Positions 1 through 9,921 of a DNA stretch of 64,000 bases are shown here, one piece after another. The DNA is taken from positions 3,100,001 to 3,164,000 of the forward strand of contig NZ_CP084463.1 in the NCBI RefSeq assembly GCF_020405185.1, read 5' to 3'. The translations under genes and the position numbers were made by a program. The stretch comes from Halomicrobium salinisoli. GTDB lineage: Archaea > Halobacteriota > Halobacteria > Halobacteriales > Haloarculaceae. The notes under the pieces are model-generated. The model had not been told where the DNA came from, made no database searches, and saw only the letters and a program-made list of their open reading frames with translations. Position 1 is the stretch's first letter, and each line of letters opens with the position of its first letter.

Positions 1-640
1 CGGTCGCGGAGAGCAGCGTCGCCTCCAGCCCCTCCAGGCCGAGCATCGCGAACAGCGGGTTCTCGCTGAAGCCCATGATGAACACGGGGTCGATGACGAC
101 GTTGACAGCGACGCTGACGGCCATCAGGTACATCGGCGTCGTGGTGTCGCCCCACCCGCGCAAAAGCGACTGGAAGACGAAGAAGCCGAACATGAACCAG
201 ACGCCGGTGAAGATGACGCGCATGTACTCGACGGAGTACTCGAAGACGGTCGTCCCCGGCTCGGCGCCGATGAGGCGGAGGAACGTCGGCGCCATGACGT
301 AGCCGACGGCGCCCAGCACGAGCGAGAACAGCGAGACGAACGCTAGCGCCTGGCCGGCCACTTCCTCGACGCGCTCGAAGTTCTCCGCGCCCTTGTGCTG
401 GGCGACGAGGACGCTGCCGGCCAGCGTCAGCCCGCCGCCGAGGCTGATCAGCACGAAGACGGGCGGCCAGGAAAAGGACAGCGCCGAGACGGCCTCCTGG
501 CCCAGCCGCCCGACCCAGAAGGTGTCCACGAGGTTGTACAGCACCTGCAGCAGCTGGGTGAACACGATGGGCGCCGACAGCGCCAGCAGCGGCCGCAGCA
601 GCGACCCCTCGGTGAGGTCCCGGTCGGCGGTCGCCGACAC
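1..640 (-). CDS. MATE family multidrug exporter (partial, N-terminal part)
   Basis: Only the first ~213 residues are in the window and the gene runs off the left edge. The reading starts at a GTG at 640, three bases after the stop of the upstream TetR gene, so the two form an operon. The early text (LLALSAPIVFTQLLQVLYNL, then VDTFWVGRLG and GGGLTLAGSVLVAQHKGA) matches the first MATE helices, which in this family extrude drugs or metabolites against a sodium or proton gradient. Expression is probably set by the TetR protein upstream. The substrate cannot be inferred. Confidence 0.88.
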   Translation of the reverse strand, partial: MSATADRDLTEGSLLRPLLALSAPIVFTQLLQVLYNLVDTFWVGRLGQEAVSALSFSWPPVFVLISLGGGLTLAGSVLVAQHKGAENFERVEEVAGQALAFVSLFSLVLGAVGYVMAPTFLRLIGAEPGTTVFEYSVEYMRVIFTGVWFMFGFFVFQSLLRGWGDTTTPMYLMAVSVAVNVVIDPVFIMGFSENPLFAMLGLEGLEATLLSAT

Positions 641-643
641 GGG

Positions 644-1243
644 TCAGTCCTCCAGGTCGACGCCCTCGGCCAGCAGGTCGCTCACGAGCAGGTCCTCGAC
701 GCCGGCCAGCGCGTCGTCGGTCGGCGCGGCCTCGCCCAGGATCACCTCGTGGGACTGCGCGCCCTCGATGGCCGACCGGAAGGTGGCCGCGAACACCTCG
801 GGGTCGACTTCGCGGAACTGCCCCGCCGCGATCCCCTCGCGGACGATGCCGGCGATCTCCTCGCGGATGACCGCGTCGTTGTGCACCAGCTGCTCGCGGA
901 TCGCGTCGTTGTACGGCGCCTGGGCCCGCAGCTCCAGCATCGCCGTGTGGAAGTCCTCGGCCCAGTCGTCGCCGTGCCCGGTGATCACCAGTTGGGCCAT
1001 CCACAGCAGGCGCCCGGCCGGGTCCATCTCGGGGCAGTCCTCGATGTCCGCGATGAACTCCTCCAGCAGGTGCTCCAGGAACGAGACCAGCAGGTCCTCC
1101 TTCGAGTCGAAGTGGTAGTGCAACAGCGACTTGCTCTTCTCGAACTCGTCGGCGATCGACTGCATGGTCAGGTCCGCGAAGCCCCGCTCGCACAGCGCCG
1201 CGAACGTGGCGTCCATGATCTGCTCTCGCGTGTCCCCCGCCAT
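644..1243 (-). CDS. TetR/AcrR family transcriptional regulator
   Basis: A 199-residue protein with an N-terminal TetR helix-turn-helix (about residues 5-52, containing LTMQSIADEFEKSKSLLHYH) and a divergent C-terminal ligand domain. The open frame extends to a TTG at 1267, but the ATG at 1243 is preferred: it lies 27 bases from a TATA box, as expected for a leaderless haloarchaeal mRNA. A palindrome sits between that TATA box and the start, so the protein probably represses itself and the MATE exporter three bases downstream. Confidence 0.9.
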   Translation of the reverse strand: MAGDTREQIMDATFAALCERGFADLTMQSIADEFEKSKSLLHYHFDSKEDLLVSFLEHLLEEFIADIEDCPEMDPAGRLLWMAQLVITGHGDDWAEDFHTAMLELRAQAPYNDAIREQLVHNDAVIREEIAGIVREGIAAGQFREVDPEVFAATFRSAIEGAQSHEVILGEAAPTDDALAGVEDLLVSDLLAEGVDLED

Positions 1244-1246
1244 CGT

Positions 1247-1276
1247 ACTGGCTGGACGGCCAGTCAATATATAAGG
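1247..1276 (-). promoter_or_regulatory. TATA box plus palindromic operator of the tetR-MATE operon
   Basis: On the minus strand a TTATATAT element (about 1267-1275) is followed by ACTGGC-6 nt-GCCAGT (1247-1264), a perfect 6-bp inverted repeat ending three bases before the ATG. A repressor bound here would block transcription initiation. The palindrome is seen directly. TetR binding is inferred from the position. Confidence 0.65.
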
Positions 1277-1375
1277 ACGTGGGTTCCATCCTCCCGTGCG
1301 ACTACCACCCGGGGCGGGTCACGAAGGGCGCAACGCTAAAGGACGAGTATCGGAGATACAGATGGGAACCGGACT

Positions 1376-3235
1376 ATGACGGAGAACGACGGCGAGCAGA
1401 GCGAGCGTCGTGCGCCGGGCGGCGACGGCGGCTCACTGTGGGGCAGTGCGGTGCGGACGGCGCTGCCGCGGCCGATCAGGCGCAGCTACGCCGCCAAGTT
1501 CGCCCTCGCCATCGTGCTCGTCGTCCTGCTGATCGTCGGTATCGGGGCGCTCAGCTACGTCCAGATCCAGGGGATCATCGAGGAGGACGCGGAGAACTCG
1601 CTGCGTTCGACCGCCACGGTGCAGGCCGACTCGGTCAGCGAGTGGATCTCCGGGATGCAGTCGCAGGCGGGCGGAATAGCGGCCGCCGACGTGTACGCGA
1701 CCGGCGACCAGGTCCGGATCAGGCGCCACCTCACCGACTCGCTGGCGTGGGCCAGTTCGGACGTCACCGCCGTCCACTACGTCGACCCCCAGACCGGCGA
1801 GATCGTCGCGAGTACGAAGGGCGACTACGCCGGCCGTCAGGTCACGTCGGCGGCACCGGCCTGGCAGGAACCCATCGGGGAGGCGATCGGCGAGGGCAAC
1901 GGGAGCGTCGGGATGTCCGACAGCGCCTACGAGCAGAACGGCCGCTTGCTGATGGCGTTCGCGCGGGAGACGCGGGTCGGCGACGGCGTCGTGGTCGTCG
2001 TCGGCGACGCCAGGCAGGACTTCGAGCAGCTCCACGAGTCCCAGCCGATCGTCACGACGCGCCTGCTGAACGCCGAGGGGTACGACGTGTTCTCCTCGCG
2101 CGGGATCAGGCCGAGTCCGCTCGCCGGAACCGAGGCCTTCGAGTCGGCACAGGCCGGCGGCACGGCGATCCACCAGCGCGAGGACGACGTCGTCTCCGTC
2201 GCCCCGGTCGAAAACACGAACTGGGTCGTCGTCACCGCGGCGCCGAAAGACCGCCTCTACCAGGCCAGCGAGACCGTCGGCCGGAACGTCGCCGTGCTCG
2301 TCACCTCCGCGGTCGCCATCCTCGGCGTGGTCGGGTTCGGCCTCGGACTGGGGACCGTCCGCTCGCTGCGGCGGCTGCGGGAGCGCACCGGCGAGATGGA
2401 GGAGGGGAACCTGGACGTCGACCTCTCGACGACCCGCGAGGACGAGCTCGGCCGGCTGTTCGTTGCCTTCGGGCACATGCGGGACGCGCTGCGCGAGCAG
2501 ATCCGCGAGGCCGAGGCGGCGCGGGAGCGCGCCGAGGCCTCCCGCCGTGAGCTGGCCCGCCAGAACGAGCGCCTCGACCAGTTCGCCAGCACCGTCAGCC
2601 ACGACCTCCGCAACCCGCTGAACGTCGCCGACGGCCAGCTGGAGCTGCTCGCGACCAGGGTGAACGACGCCGAGACCGTCGCGGTCGGAGAGGTCCGGCC
2701 CCGCCTCGAGAAGATCAGCGACGCCCACGACCGCATGGCAGCCATCATCGACGACGTCCTCGCGCTGGCCCGGGAAGGCGCGTCCGTCGACGACACCGAG
2801 ACCGTCGACCTGGAGTCGGTGGCCAACGACGCCTGGGAGAACGTCGAGGCCGACGAGGCGTGGCTCTGGGTCGACGACACCCGCTCGATCGAGGCCGACC
2901 GGGCGCGCCTGCTCCGGGCCTTCGAGAACCTGATCCGCAACTCGGTCGAGCACGCGGGCCCGGAGGTGACCATCGAGGTCGGCGCCACCGAGGACGGCTT
3001 CTACCTCGCCGACGACGGCCCCGGGATCCCGCCGGAGGAAGTCGAGGACGTCTTCGAGTACGGCCACACCACGGAAGAGGACGGCACCGGGTTCGGGCTG
3101 GCCATCGTGGAGACCGTCGTCACGGCCCACGGCTGGGAGATCGACGTCGACGAGTCCCACGACGGGGCGAAGTTCGTCGTCAGCGGCGTCGGCCCGGTCC
3201 AGGAGACCGCGCCCGGCGTCGCGGAGAGCGAGTGA
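1376..3235 (+). CDS. Membrane sensor histidine kinase (Cache-like sensor, HAMP, HisKA, HATPase)
   Basis: A 619-residue kinase. A first membrane helix lies at about residues 42-62, followed by an extracellular sensor region of ~240 residues of the double-Cache type and a second helix at about 304-328. A HAMP segment and a short coiled coil follow. The H box (VSHDLRNPLN) places the phospho-accepting His at residue 409. The ATPase domain shows the N box (LIRNSVEHAG), DDGPGIP and GTGFGLAIVE. No response regulator is adjacent, so this is an orphan kinase whose partner is elsewhere. The ligand is unknown. Confidence 0.93.
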   Translation: MTENDGEQSERRAPGGDGGSLWGSAVRTALPRPIRRSYAAKFALAIVLVVLLIVGIGALSYVQIQGIIEEDAENSLRSTATVQADSVSEWISGMQSQAGGIAAADVYATGDQVRIRRHLTDSLAWASSDVTAVHYVDPQTGEIVASTKGDYAGRQVTSAAPAWQEPIGEAIGEGNGSVGMSDSAYEQNGRLLMAFARETRVGDGVVVVVGDARQDFEQLHESQPIVTTRLLNAEGYDVFSSRGIRPSPLAGTEAFESAQAGGTAIHQREDDVVSVAPVENTNWVVVTAAPKDRLYQASETVGRNVAVLVTSAVAILGVVGFGLGLGTVRSLRRLRERTGEMEEGNLDVDLSTTREDELGRLFVAFGHMRDALREQIREAEAARERAEASRRELARQNERLDQFASTVSHDLRNPLNVADGQLELLATRVNDAETVAVGEVRPRLEKISDAHDRMAAIIDDVLALAREGASVDDTETVDLESVANDAWENVEADEAWLWVDDTRSIEADRARLLRAFENLIRNSVEHAGPEVTIEVGATEDGFYLADDGPGIPPEEVEDVFEYGHTTEEDGTGFGLAIVETVVTAHGWEIDVDESHDGAKFVVSGVGPVQETAPGVAESE

Positions 3236-3376
3236 TCGCCGCGGCTCCACCGCCGCTGGGCCGGCGTCCGAACGCGGCGATGCGGGGACGGCGGGCCCAC
3301 GGAGGCCCGCACGCGTCTCACGCGCGATAGCCCGACCACCAACGTTTTGGTGAGCAGCGATAGACCCACAGAGGAG

Positions 3377-5317
3377 ATGGACAGGCGGCAGTTCCTGACC
3401 GGGACAGCGGCCGGGGCAGCGGGCGCGCTGGCGGGCTGTCCGGAGCGGGGCGGCTCCGCGAGCGCGTCCCGACCGCCGCGGCTGAGCGTCGAGGGGCGAT
3501 GGCTGACCGATCCCGACGGGCGCCGGGTCGTCCTCAGGGGGGTCAACGCCGTCGACCCCAGTTGGGGCGTCGAGAACGAGGCGCAGCGCGGCAAGGGCTA
3601 CTGGGACACGCTCCGGCTGGCGACCGACGCCGAAGCGGGCTGGCACGCGCGGGTCCTGCGGGTCCCGATCACGCCGGGGTCCGTACAGACCGCGGGGCTG
3701 GACACCATCCTCGGGGACTACCTCGACCGGATCGTCGACCTGGCGGCCGAGCAGGGCGCGTACGTGGTCGTCGACTACCACGCCATCGGGCGGTACGACA
3801 CCTCCGATATCGACACCAGGCTCCGGAAGTTCTGGGACCGCGTCGCGCCCAGGTACGCCGACGAACCCCACGTCATCTACGAGCTGTTCAACGAGCCGAC
3901 CGAGCCGGCCGGGAACGGGCTCCAGAGCTGGCGGACCTGGCGCCGCCACGCCGAGCCGTGGATCGACCTCGTCCGGGACCACGCGCCCGACACGCCGATC
4001 GTCGTCGGATCGCCGCGGTGGACCTCGATGACGAAGTTCGCGGCCGTGGAGCCCTTCGAGGACGAGAACCTGCTGTACTCGGCGCACGTCTACCCGTCCT
4101 GGGCGCCCGACTCCTGGGAGGAGACGTTCGGCGCGCCCGCCCTGGACGTCCCCGTGTTCGTCACCGAGTGGGGCTACGTCGGGCCGTCGACCGACCGCGC
4201 CGAGTCGCACCTGATCGCCACCACGAGCGAGTGGGGCGAGCCGTTCCGCGAGTGGATCGAGTCGCACCCGAACGTCAGCTGGTGCGTCACGACGTTCGAC
4301 TCCTACCGGCTGCCGAACCTCTTCGACGGCGACTGGAACCTGCTGGGCGGCGAGGACTACGCGGGCGAGCTGGCCAGGGGCTGGCTGGCCGATCGGCGCG
4401 AGGACCACTGGCCGCCCGGCGAGGGCGAGACCGGGACCGTCAGCGACGGCGGCGAGTCGCCGCCGGACCCGCCGTCGGACCTGCGCGTCGAGTCGATCGG
4501 GGAGACCGAAGTGACGCTCGCCTGGGCGGCCGCATCGGACCCGGACGGCAGCGAGATCGCACAGTACAGGGTCGCGATCGGCGACCGGGAGCCGGTGGTC
4601 GTCCGCGGGCCGAAGCGCTCGATCGAGATCTCCGGGCTGTCCCCGGCCGAGGAGTACGAGACGACCGTCACCGCCGTCGACGACGGCGGACTCGAGTCGG
4701 AACCGGCCGCCGTCGCGTTCCGGACTACCGCGGAGGTCACGCCGGACGCGACGATTCCGCGGGCGCCGGTCGAACCGGACGTCGACGCCGAGGAGGAAGA
4801 CGTGTGGTCGATGTCCGAGGAATACGCCATCGACACCCTCCAGTGGGGGAACCGCAAGTCGACCGACGGCGGCGACTGGCGAGCGATCTGGGACGACCAG
4901 GCGATGTACGTCCTCGTCGAGGTGATCGACGAGACGGAGCAGCTGAACGACAGCGTCGAACTGTACCTGGACCTGGACCACAGCGGCGGGCAGAGCTACG
5001 ACGGCGAGAACGACCTCCAGCTGATCGTCATCCGAGGGACGAACAGGGTCCTCACCGGGACCTACTCCGTCGATTCGCCGGACGGGACGCGGGTCGCCAC
5101 GACGGAGACCGACGACGGCTGGCGCATCGAGATCGCGATCCCGTGGGACGGGTTCGACGTGTCACCGGTCACCGGCCATCGGATCGGTTTCGACGTCAGC
5201 GTGGCCGACGACATCGTGGAGGGGAACGGGTACGACGCGAAGTTCGCCTGGCACGACGAGACCGGCGAGGCCTGGGAGGCCCCCGAGCGGTTCGGGACAG
5301 TCGAACTGACCGAGTGA
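3377..5317 (+). CDS. Secreted GH5 glycoside hydrolase lipoprotein with FnIII and CBM9-like domains (copy 1)
   Basis: 646 residues. The N-terminus carries a Tat motif (MDRRQFLTG) and a lipobox-like LAGC, so it is exported folded and probably lipid-anchored. A GH5 (cellulase-type) TIM barrel covers about residues 30-330, with the acid/base Glu173 in FNEP and the nucleophile Glu264 in FVTEWGY. A fibronectin-III domain follows (about 365-450), then a CBM9-like sugar-binding domain (about 460-646). The frame extends to a TTG at 3347, but ATG 3377 begins the Tat signal. It forms a tandem pair with the next gene. Cellulose or another beta-glucan is the likely substrate (family inference). Confidence 0.9.
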   Translation: MDRRQFLTGTAAGAAGALAGCPERGGSASASRPPRLSVEGRWLTDPDGRRVVLRGVNAVDPSWGVENEAQRGKGYWDTLRLATDAEAGWHARVLRVPITPGSVQTAGLDTILGDYLDRIVDLAAEQGAYVVVDYHAIGRYDTSDIDTRLRKFWDRVAPRYADEPHVIYELFNEPTEPAGNGLQSWRTWRRHAEPWIDLVRDHAPDTPIVVGSPRWTSMTKFAAVEPFEDENLLYSAHVYPSWAPDSWEETFGAPALDVPVFVTEWGYVGPSTDRAESHLIATTSEWGEPFREWIESHPNVSWCVTTFDSYRLPNLFDGDWNLLGGEDYAGELARGWLADRREDHWPPGEGETGTVSDGGESPPDPPSDLRVESIGETEVTLAWAAASDPDGSEIAQYRVAIGDREPVVVRGPKRSIEISGLSPAEEYETTVTAVDDGGLESEPAAVAFRTTAEVTPDATIPRAPVEPDVDAEEEDVWSMSEEYAIDTLQWGNRKSTDGGDWRAIWDDQAMYVLVEVIDETEQLNDSVELYLDLDHSGGQSYDGENDLQLIVIRGTNRVLTGTYSVDSPDGTRVATTETDDGWRIEIAIPWDGFDVSPVTGHRIGFDVSVADDIVEGNGYDAKFAWHDETGEAWEAPERFGTVELTE

Positions 5318-5426
5318 GAGCGCCGACCGCCCGGCAGTCGGACCGTCGAACGGGGTCGGTTCCGGCGCGTCCGGTCGCCGCGAAGCCACCAGCCTTTTTG
5401 TTCGAGAACGTAGAGGTAGGGGGAAC

Positions 5427-7367
5427 ATGCGCCGTCGAGACTACCTCGCAGGGCTCTCCAGTGGGGCGGCGGCGAGCGCGGCGGGCTGTTCGGGTCTCTC
5501 CGTCGGCGGCCCGGGGGAGGCCTCCGGCGGCCCGCCGCGGCTCTCCGTCGACGGCAACTGGCTCGTCGACCCGGACGGCCGCCGCGTCGTCCTCCGGGGC
5601 GTCAACGTCGTCGATCCCTGGTGGGGGACGACCTACGAGGACGTCCGCGGGAAGGACTACTGGGAGACGCTCCGGCTGGCGACCGACGCCGAGGCCGGCT
5701 GGCACGCCAGCGTCGTACGGGTCCCCGTCGAACCCCGGACGGTCAGGACCCTCGGGCTCGACACGCTCCTCGCGGACTACCTCGACCGGGCCGTCGAGGT
5801 GACCCGCGAGCGGGGCGCATACCTGATCGTCGATTACCACGCCGTCGAACGGTACGACACGGCCGACGTCGACCGGCGACTCCGGCGGTTCTGGAAGCGG
5901 GTCGCCGACCGGTACGCCGACCAGACCCACGTCCTCTTCGAGCTGTTCAACGAGCCGACCGAGCCGTCCGGGAACGGACTGGAGAGCTGGCGCACCTGGC
6001 GCGAGACGGCCCAGCCGTGGGTCGACCTGATCCGCGACCGGGCGCCGGAGACGCCGATCATCGTCGGGTCGCCGCAGTGGACGTCGATGACCCGCTTCGC
6101 GCCCGAAGCGCCCTTCCGGGGGGAGGACCTGCTGTACGCGGCCCACGTGTTCCCCTCCTGGGAGCGGGACACCTGGGAGGTGAACTTCGGCGACCCCGCC
6201 CTCGAGGTGCCCGTGTTCGTCACCGAGTGGGGATACGCCAACGCCGACGGCGAGCGGTACGAGCCGCACATGATGGGTACGACCGACGGCTGGGGCCGGC
6301 CGTTCCGGGAGTGGCTGTCGACCCACCCGAACGTCGGCTGGTGCGCCTGGACGTTCGACTCCCACTGGACTCCCAACATGTTCGATCACGACTGGGACTT
6401 GCTCGGCGGCGACGACTACATGGGCCGGTTCATCAAGGAGTGGCTCCGGGACGGCCGCGACGAGCACCCCGTCGACGGCGACGCCACGCCGACCGCCGCC
6501 GAGGGGGCGCCGGCGAAGCCGACCGGCCTCCTGGTCGAGGGCGAGACCCCGACGCGGATCGACCTCACGTGGAACGAGGCCGACGGCGTCGCCCAGTACC
6601 GCGTGGCCGTCGGCGAGCGGGTCGAGAAACTGTCCGGTACCGCCACCGAGGCGTCCATCCGGGAGCTGACCCCCGGTGAGACGTACCGGTTCGCCGTGGT
6701 CGCCGTCGGCAGCGACGGCGCCACCTCCGACCCGGCGACGATCACTGCCTCACCGCCGAAGCCGACCGAGCCCGCCGCGACGATTCCCCGGGCCGTCGTG
6801 GCCCCCGAGGTCGACGGCGCGGCCGACGACGTCTGGTCTGACGTCCCGAGCCACGCCGTCGACCGGACGGTGGTGTCCACTGACGTCGAGACCGACATGG
6901 TCGCCTCCTGGCGGGCGCTGTGGGACGAGAGGGCGCTGTACGTCCTCGTCGACGTGACCGACGACGACGCCTGGACCGACTCCGCCAGGAGCTGGAACGA
7001 CGACTCCGTCGAGGTGTACCTCGACCCCGACAACAGCCGCGAGGACGAGTACGACGGGGAGAACGACCGCCAGTTGATCGTCCCGCGCGGTTGGGGGCGG
7101 ATCCTGTCCGGCTCCAACTCCGCCGGCGACACCGAGGCGATCGAGTTCGCCCAGACCGAGACCGACGAGGGCTACCGCGTCGAACTCGCCGTCCCCTGGG
7201 ACGCGCTAGGGGTCGACCCCACGCTCGACCACCTGATGAGCATGGACGTCCACGTCATCGAGGACCACGACGGCGGCAAACGCGACGAGAAGAAGGCCTG
7301 GTCCGCCACAGCCGACACCGCGTGGCAGAACCCCCAGACGTTCGCCATCGTGCGACTCGGGGAGTAG
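5427..7367 (+). CDS. Secreted GH5 glycoside hydrolase lipoprotein with FnIII and CBM9-like domains (copy 2)
   Basis: 646 residues and closely similar in order and sequence to the gene 109 bases upstream, so a tandem duplication. It has a Tat motif (RRRDYLAG), a lipobox-like SAAGC, a GH5 barrel with Glu176 (FNEP) and Glu267 (FVTEWGY), a fibronectin-III domain (about 362-445) and a CBM9-like domain (about 450-646). The spacers before both copies share a CCACCA then T-rich tract 30-35 bases ahead of the ATG, so the promoter was duplicated too. The sugar-binding tail is the more divergent part, hinting at slightly different polysaccharide targets. Confidence 0.9.
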   Translation: MRRRDYLAGLSSGAAASAAGCSGLSVGGPGEASGGPPRLSVDGNWLVDPDGRRVVLRGVNVVDPWWGTTYEDVRGKDYWETLRLATDAEAGWHASVVRVPVEPRTVRTLGLDTLLADYLDRAVEVTRERGAYLIVDYHAVERYDTADVDRRLRRFWKRVADRYADQTHVLFELFNEPTEPSGNGLESWRTWRETAQPWVDLIRDRAPETPIIVGSPQWTSMTRFAPEAPFRGEDLLYAAHVFPSWERDTWEVNFGDPALEVPVFVTEWGYANADGERYEPHMMGTTDGWGRPFREWLSTHPNVGWCAWTFDSHWTPNMFDHDWDLLGGDDYMGRFIKEWLRDGRDEHPVDGDATPTAAEGAPAKPTGLLVEGETPTRIDLTWNEADGVAQYRVAVGERVEKLSGTATEASIRELTPGETYRFAVVAVGSDGATSDPATITASPPKPTEPAATIPRAVVAPEVDGAADDVWSDVPSHAVDRTVVSTDVETDMVASWRALWDERALYVLVDVTDDDAWTDSARSWNDDSVEVYLDPDNSREDEYDGENDRQLIVPRGWGRILSGSNSAGDTEAIEFAQTETDEGYRVELAVPWDALGVDPTLDHLMSMDVHVIEDHDGGKRDEKKAWSATADTAWQNPQTFAIVRLGE

Positions 7368-7416
7368 CGGCCGTCCCGTCAGAGCTTTCACCGCCCACCG
7401 TTCAGGACCCACAGGA

Positions 7417-7935
7417 ATGGCGAACTCGAACGCGAAAGGGGACAGGCGCGAGCGCGAACTGGTCAACGCGCTCGACGAGGCGGGCTTCGCGGTGATGCGC
7501 GCGCCCGCCAGCGGGTCGGCGACCGAGCGGGAACTGCCGGACGTGCTGGCCGGCGACGGCGACGTCTTCTACGCCGTCGAGGCCAAGTCCAGCAGCGGCG
7601 ACCCCATCTACCTGGACGGCGAGGAGGTCGAGGCGCTGCTCTTCTTCGCCCGGAACTTCGGCGCCAAGCCCCGCATCGGCGTCCGCTTCGACCGCGAGGA
7701 CTGGTTCTTCTTCCACCCCGGCGACCTCCACGTCACCGACGGGGGCAACTACCGCGTCAAGAAGGAGACGGCGCTGGCCGACGGCACCGACTTCGAGGAG
7801 TTCGTCGGCCACTCCGAGAAGGTCACCCTCGAGGAGGTCGGCGACGCCGGCCCCGACCAGGCGACGCTCGACGTCCTCTCCGCGTTCGAGCGCGGCGACC
7901 TCTCGAAGGAGGAGGCCGCGGAGATGCTGGAGTAG
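7417..7935 (+). CDS. hjc: Archaeal Holliday junction resolvase Hjc
   Basis: A 172-residue member of the archaeal Hjc nuclease family, which cuts four-way DNA junctions during recombination and fork repair. The nuclease core is in the first ~90 residues: [10 protein letters not shown] supplies the first acidic residue, ELPDVLA the catalytic Asp and VEAKSS the ExK motif. The C-terminal extension (about residues 120-172) is acidic and halophile-typical. It is transcribed alone, 49 bases after the second GH5 gene. Confidence 0.92.
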   Translation: MANSNAKGDRRERELVNALDEAGFAVMRAPASGSATERELPDVLAGDGDVFYAVEAKSSSGDPIYLDGEEVEALLFFARNFGAKPRIGVRFDREDWFFFHPGDLHVTDGGNYRVKKETALADGTDFEEFVGHSEKVTLEEVGDAGPDQATLDVLSAFERGDLSKEEAAEMLE

Positions 7936-8040
7936 GCGAGGGGCCGACCGCAGGGAGGGTCCCCGAAAGCGAGCGGGAGCGAACGGTCGAACCGCGAGGC
8001 TGCGCCAGATTATTCGGTCCAGATACACTTCTAGCGACCA

Positions 8041-8862
8041 GTGACGACCGACCGCGTGGCCGAGTCCTGGACCGAGGCGCAGGAGCTGCTGTACGCGGAG
8101 TCGTGGAACGAGGAGCTCAACCGCTATCGGCCGGGGTACGCTTACCGCGGGGTGCCGGACGTCGACGCCGACCTGCGGACGTCGCTGCAGCGGCTCGGGG
8201 ACGACGAGTACGGCGCGACCGTCGAGCGGGACCTGCTGCGGAACTTCACCAAGTACGCCCAGACCGAGGCCGGCGCGGCCGACGGGAGCGTCTGGCACCG
8301 GCTGGCGCTCGCCCAGCACCACGGCCTCCCGACGCGGCTGCTGGACTGGACGTTCTCGCCGCTGGTGGCGCTGCACTTCGCGACGGCGGAGCTGGACTAC
8401 CTGGACCGGGACGGCGTCGTCTGGCTGGTCGACCTCGCGGCCGTCGAGGAGCGGCTCCCGCCGGAACTGGGCGATCCGCTGACCTCGGCGGACGTCTACA
8501 CGGCCGACGCCCTGGCGGAGCGAGCGGAGACGCTCGCCGACTTCGAGGGGCTGTTCGACGACCACGAACCGGCCCCGCTGTTCTTCGAGCCGCCGGCCAC
8601 GGACGACCGGATCGTCAACCAGTACGCGCTGTTCTCGGTCTTTCCCGATCCGACCGCGCGGCTCGACGAGTGGCTGGCCGACAACCCCGGCTGCCATCGC
8701 CGGGTCGTGATCGACGGCGCCGCGAAGATGGAGATCCGGGACAAGCTCGACGCCGCGAACGTCAACGAGCGGCTGCTCTTTCCGGGGCTGGACGGGCTGG
8801 CCGACTGGCTGGAGCGGTACTACACGCCGATCGACGCGGCCGACGCCGAGCCTCCGGAGTAG
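8041..8862 (+). CDS. FRG domain-containing protein
   Basis: A 273-residue protein starting at a GTG with no alternative nearby. The N-terminal half shows the FRG-domain hallmarks: YAYRG near residue 38, then LALAQHHGLPTRLLDWT and SPLVALHFATA (about residues 90-122). The C-terminal half ends with the family-typical segment about a damaged or capped end (NVNERLLFPGLDGLADWL). FRG proteins have no settled biochemical role; relatives occur in accessory and some defence-linked loci. Its neighbour on the left is the resolvase Hjc. Function here is unknown. Confidence 0.85.
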   Translation: MTTDRVAESWTEAQELLYAESWNEELNRYRPGYAYRGVPDVDADLRTSLQRLGDDEYGATVERDLLRNFTKYAQTEAGAADGSVWHRLALAQHHGLPTRLLDWTFSPLVALHFATAELDYLDRDGVVWLVDLAAVEERLPPELGDPLTSADVYTADALAERAETLADFEGLFDDHEPAPLFFEPPATDDRIVNQYALFSVFPDPTARLDEWLADNPGCHRRVVIDGAAKMEIRDKLDAANVNERLLFPGLDGLADWLERYYTPIDAADAEPPE

Positions 8863-8996
8863 GCGAGGTTGTGAGCGGAGCGGAGTCTCGCTGTAACGAG
8901 GCCTCACTTCGTCCGGCCTCGCTGCTCGCGTGTCGCTCCTGCCGTCGCTCCCGCTCGCTCGTCCCGAGGTCGCTCACTTCGTTCACGACCTCGCTA

Positions 8997-9626
8997 TCAG
9001 GCCACGAGGGCGGCGTCGTCGGTCTCGGCCAGCCGCGAGAGGGGGAACGAGTAGGTGCGCTGGCGGTCGCGGCCGAGGTCCGAGAGGTAGCTCACGTCGA
9101 CGACGAGGTCGTCGGCCGGGTAGTCACGGTTGGTGGCGTACTCGGCGACGGTGCAGTCGGCGGCGTCGATCCGGACGTCGTCGGCCCGGTCGTCCGTGAC
9201 GCGCTGGACGACCAGCCGGTCGCCCGTCTCGCGGTCCTGGACGACGTCGCCGGGCTCGATGTAGCAGGCGTCACAGAGGTGGGGCCGCGAGGCGCCCTCG
9301 TCGACGAACGTCTCCGTCCCGCAGGCGTCGCAGACGGCCCGCGCGTGCCCCGGCGGCGGCACGCGCCGGGACGTGATTTCGAGGGCGACCCGCCGGAGGT
9401 GCTTGCACTGCTGGTCGCGGATCTCGTGGTCCGGACAGGTGCAGGCGCGCTCGGCCAGGTCCACGACGTAGGTCGCGCCGCTCTGGGAGTCGACGGCGTA
9501 CTCGGCCCCGCCGAGGTGACGGACGGCCATCTGCTCCGTCCAGGCCCGCGCCGACCGCTCGTCGAGCCGTCGGAGGTCCGGTGCGAGTGCGGTCCGCGTG
9601 TCGTCTTCGGGAGTATCGATGAGCAT
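8997..9626 (-). CDS. SWIM zinc finger protein
   Basis: 209 residues. A SWIM finger (CTCPDHEIRDQQCKH, pattern CxCx9CxH) lies at about residues 62-76 and a second possible zinc ribbon (CDAC ... CDAC) at about 98-120. SWIM fingers bind DNA or protein partners, and in archaea several act near recombination or DNA metabolism genes. The neighbours Hjc and PriL fit that, but the role is inferred only. The 5' end points toward a 295-base spacer in which I saw no other gene. Confidence 0.85.
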   Translation of the reverse strand: MLIDTPEDDTRTALAPDLRRLDERSARAWTEQMAVRHLGGAEYAVDSQSGATYVVDLAERACTCPDHEIRDQQCKHLRRVALEITSRRVPPPGHARAVCDACGTETFVDEGASRPHLCDACYIEPGDVVQDRETGDRLVVQRVTDDRADDVRIDAADCTVAEYATNRDYPADDLVVDVSYLSDLGRDRQRTYSFPLSRLAETDDAALVA

Positions 9627-9921
9627 TGTCAGTCCCGGACGCGGTCGTTTTCCCGTCTGCGTCCACTCGAAACGTAGGTGCTGCTAGCGTGTAAGTCGCT
9701 CGGTCGACGGGACTGTCTGCTGCGCCTGAAGGTGGCGTTCACAGTCGCTCTCCGCGGTTTAGCAGCGGATTCGGGACGCGATCCTCGTCGGGGCCGCGGT
9801 CGCGGGTCTGTCCGTCGAGACGCGCCGGCTCACCGGCGTTCGAGGGACGGTCCGGGGTCGCTCGCGACCGCTGGACGGGCCCTTCGAAGCGCTTTTGCCG
9901 GGGCCGGGGATACGGCCGGGC

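Noticed and set aside
1433..4981. 1182-residue minus-strand frame
   Set aside because: Shadow of the histidine kinase and first GH5 gene; the Val/Arg/Asp-rich translation is typical of an antisense frame in GC-rich DNA.
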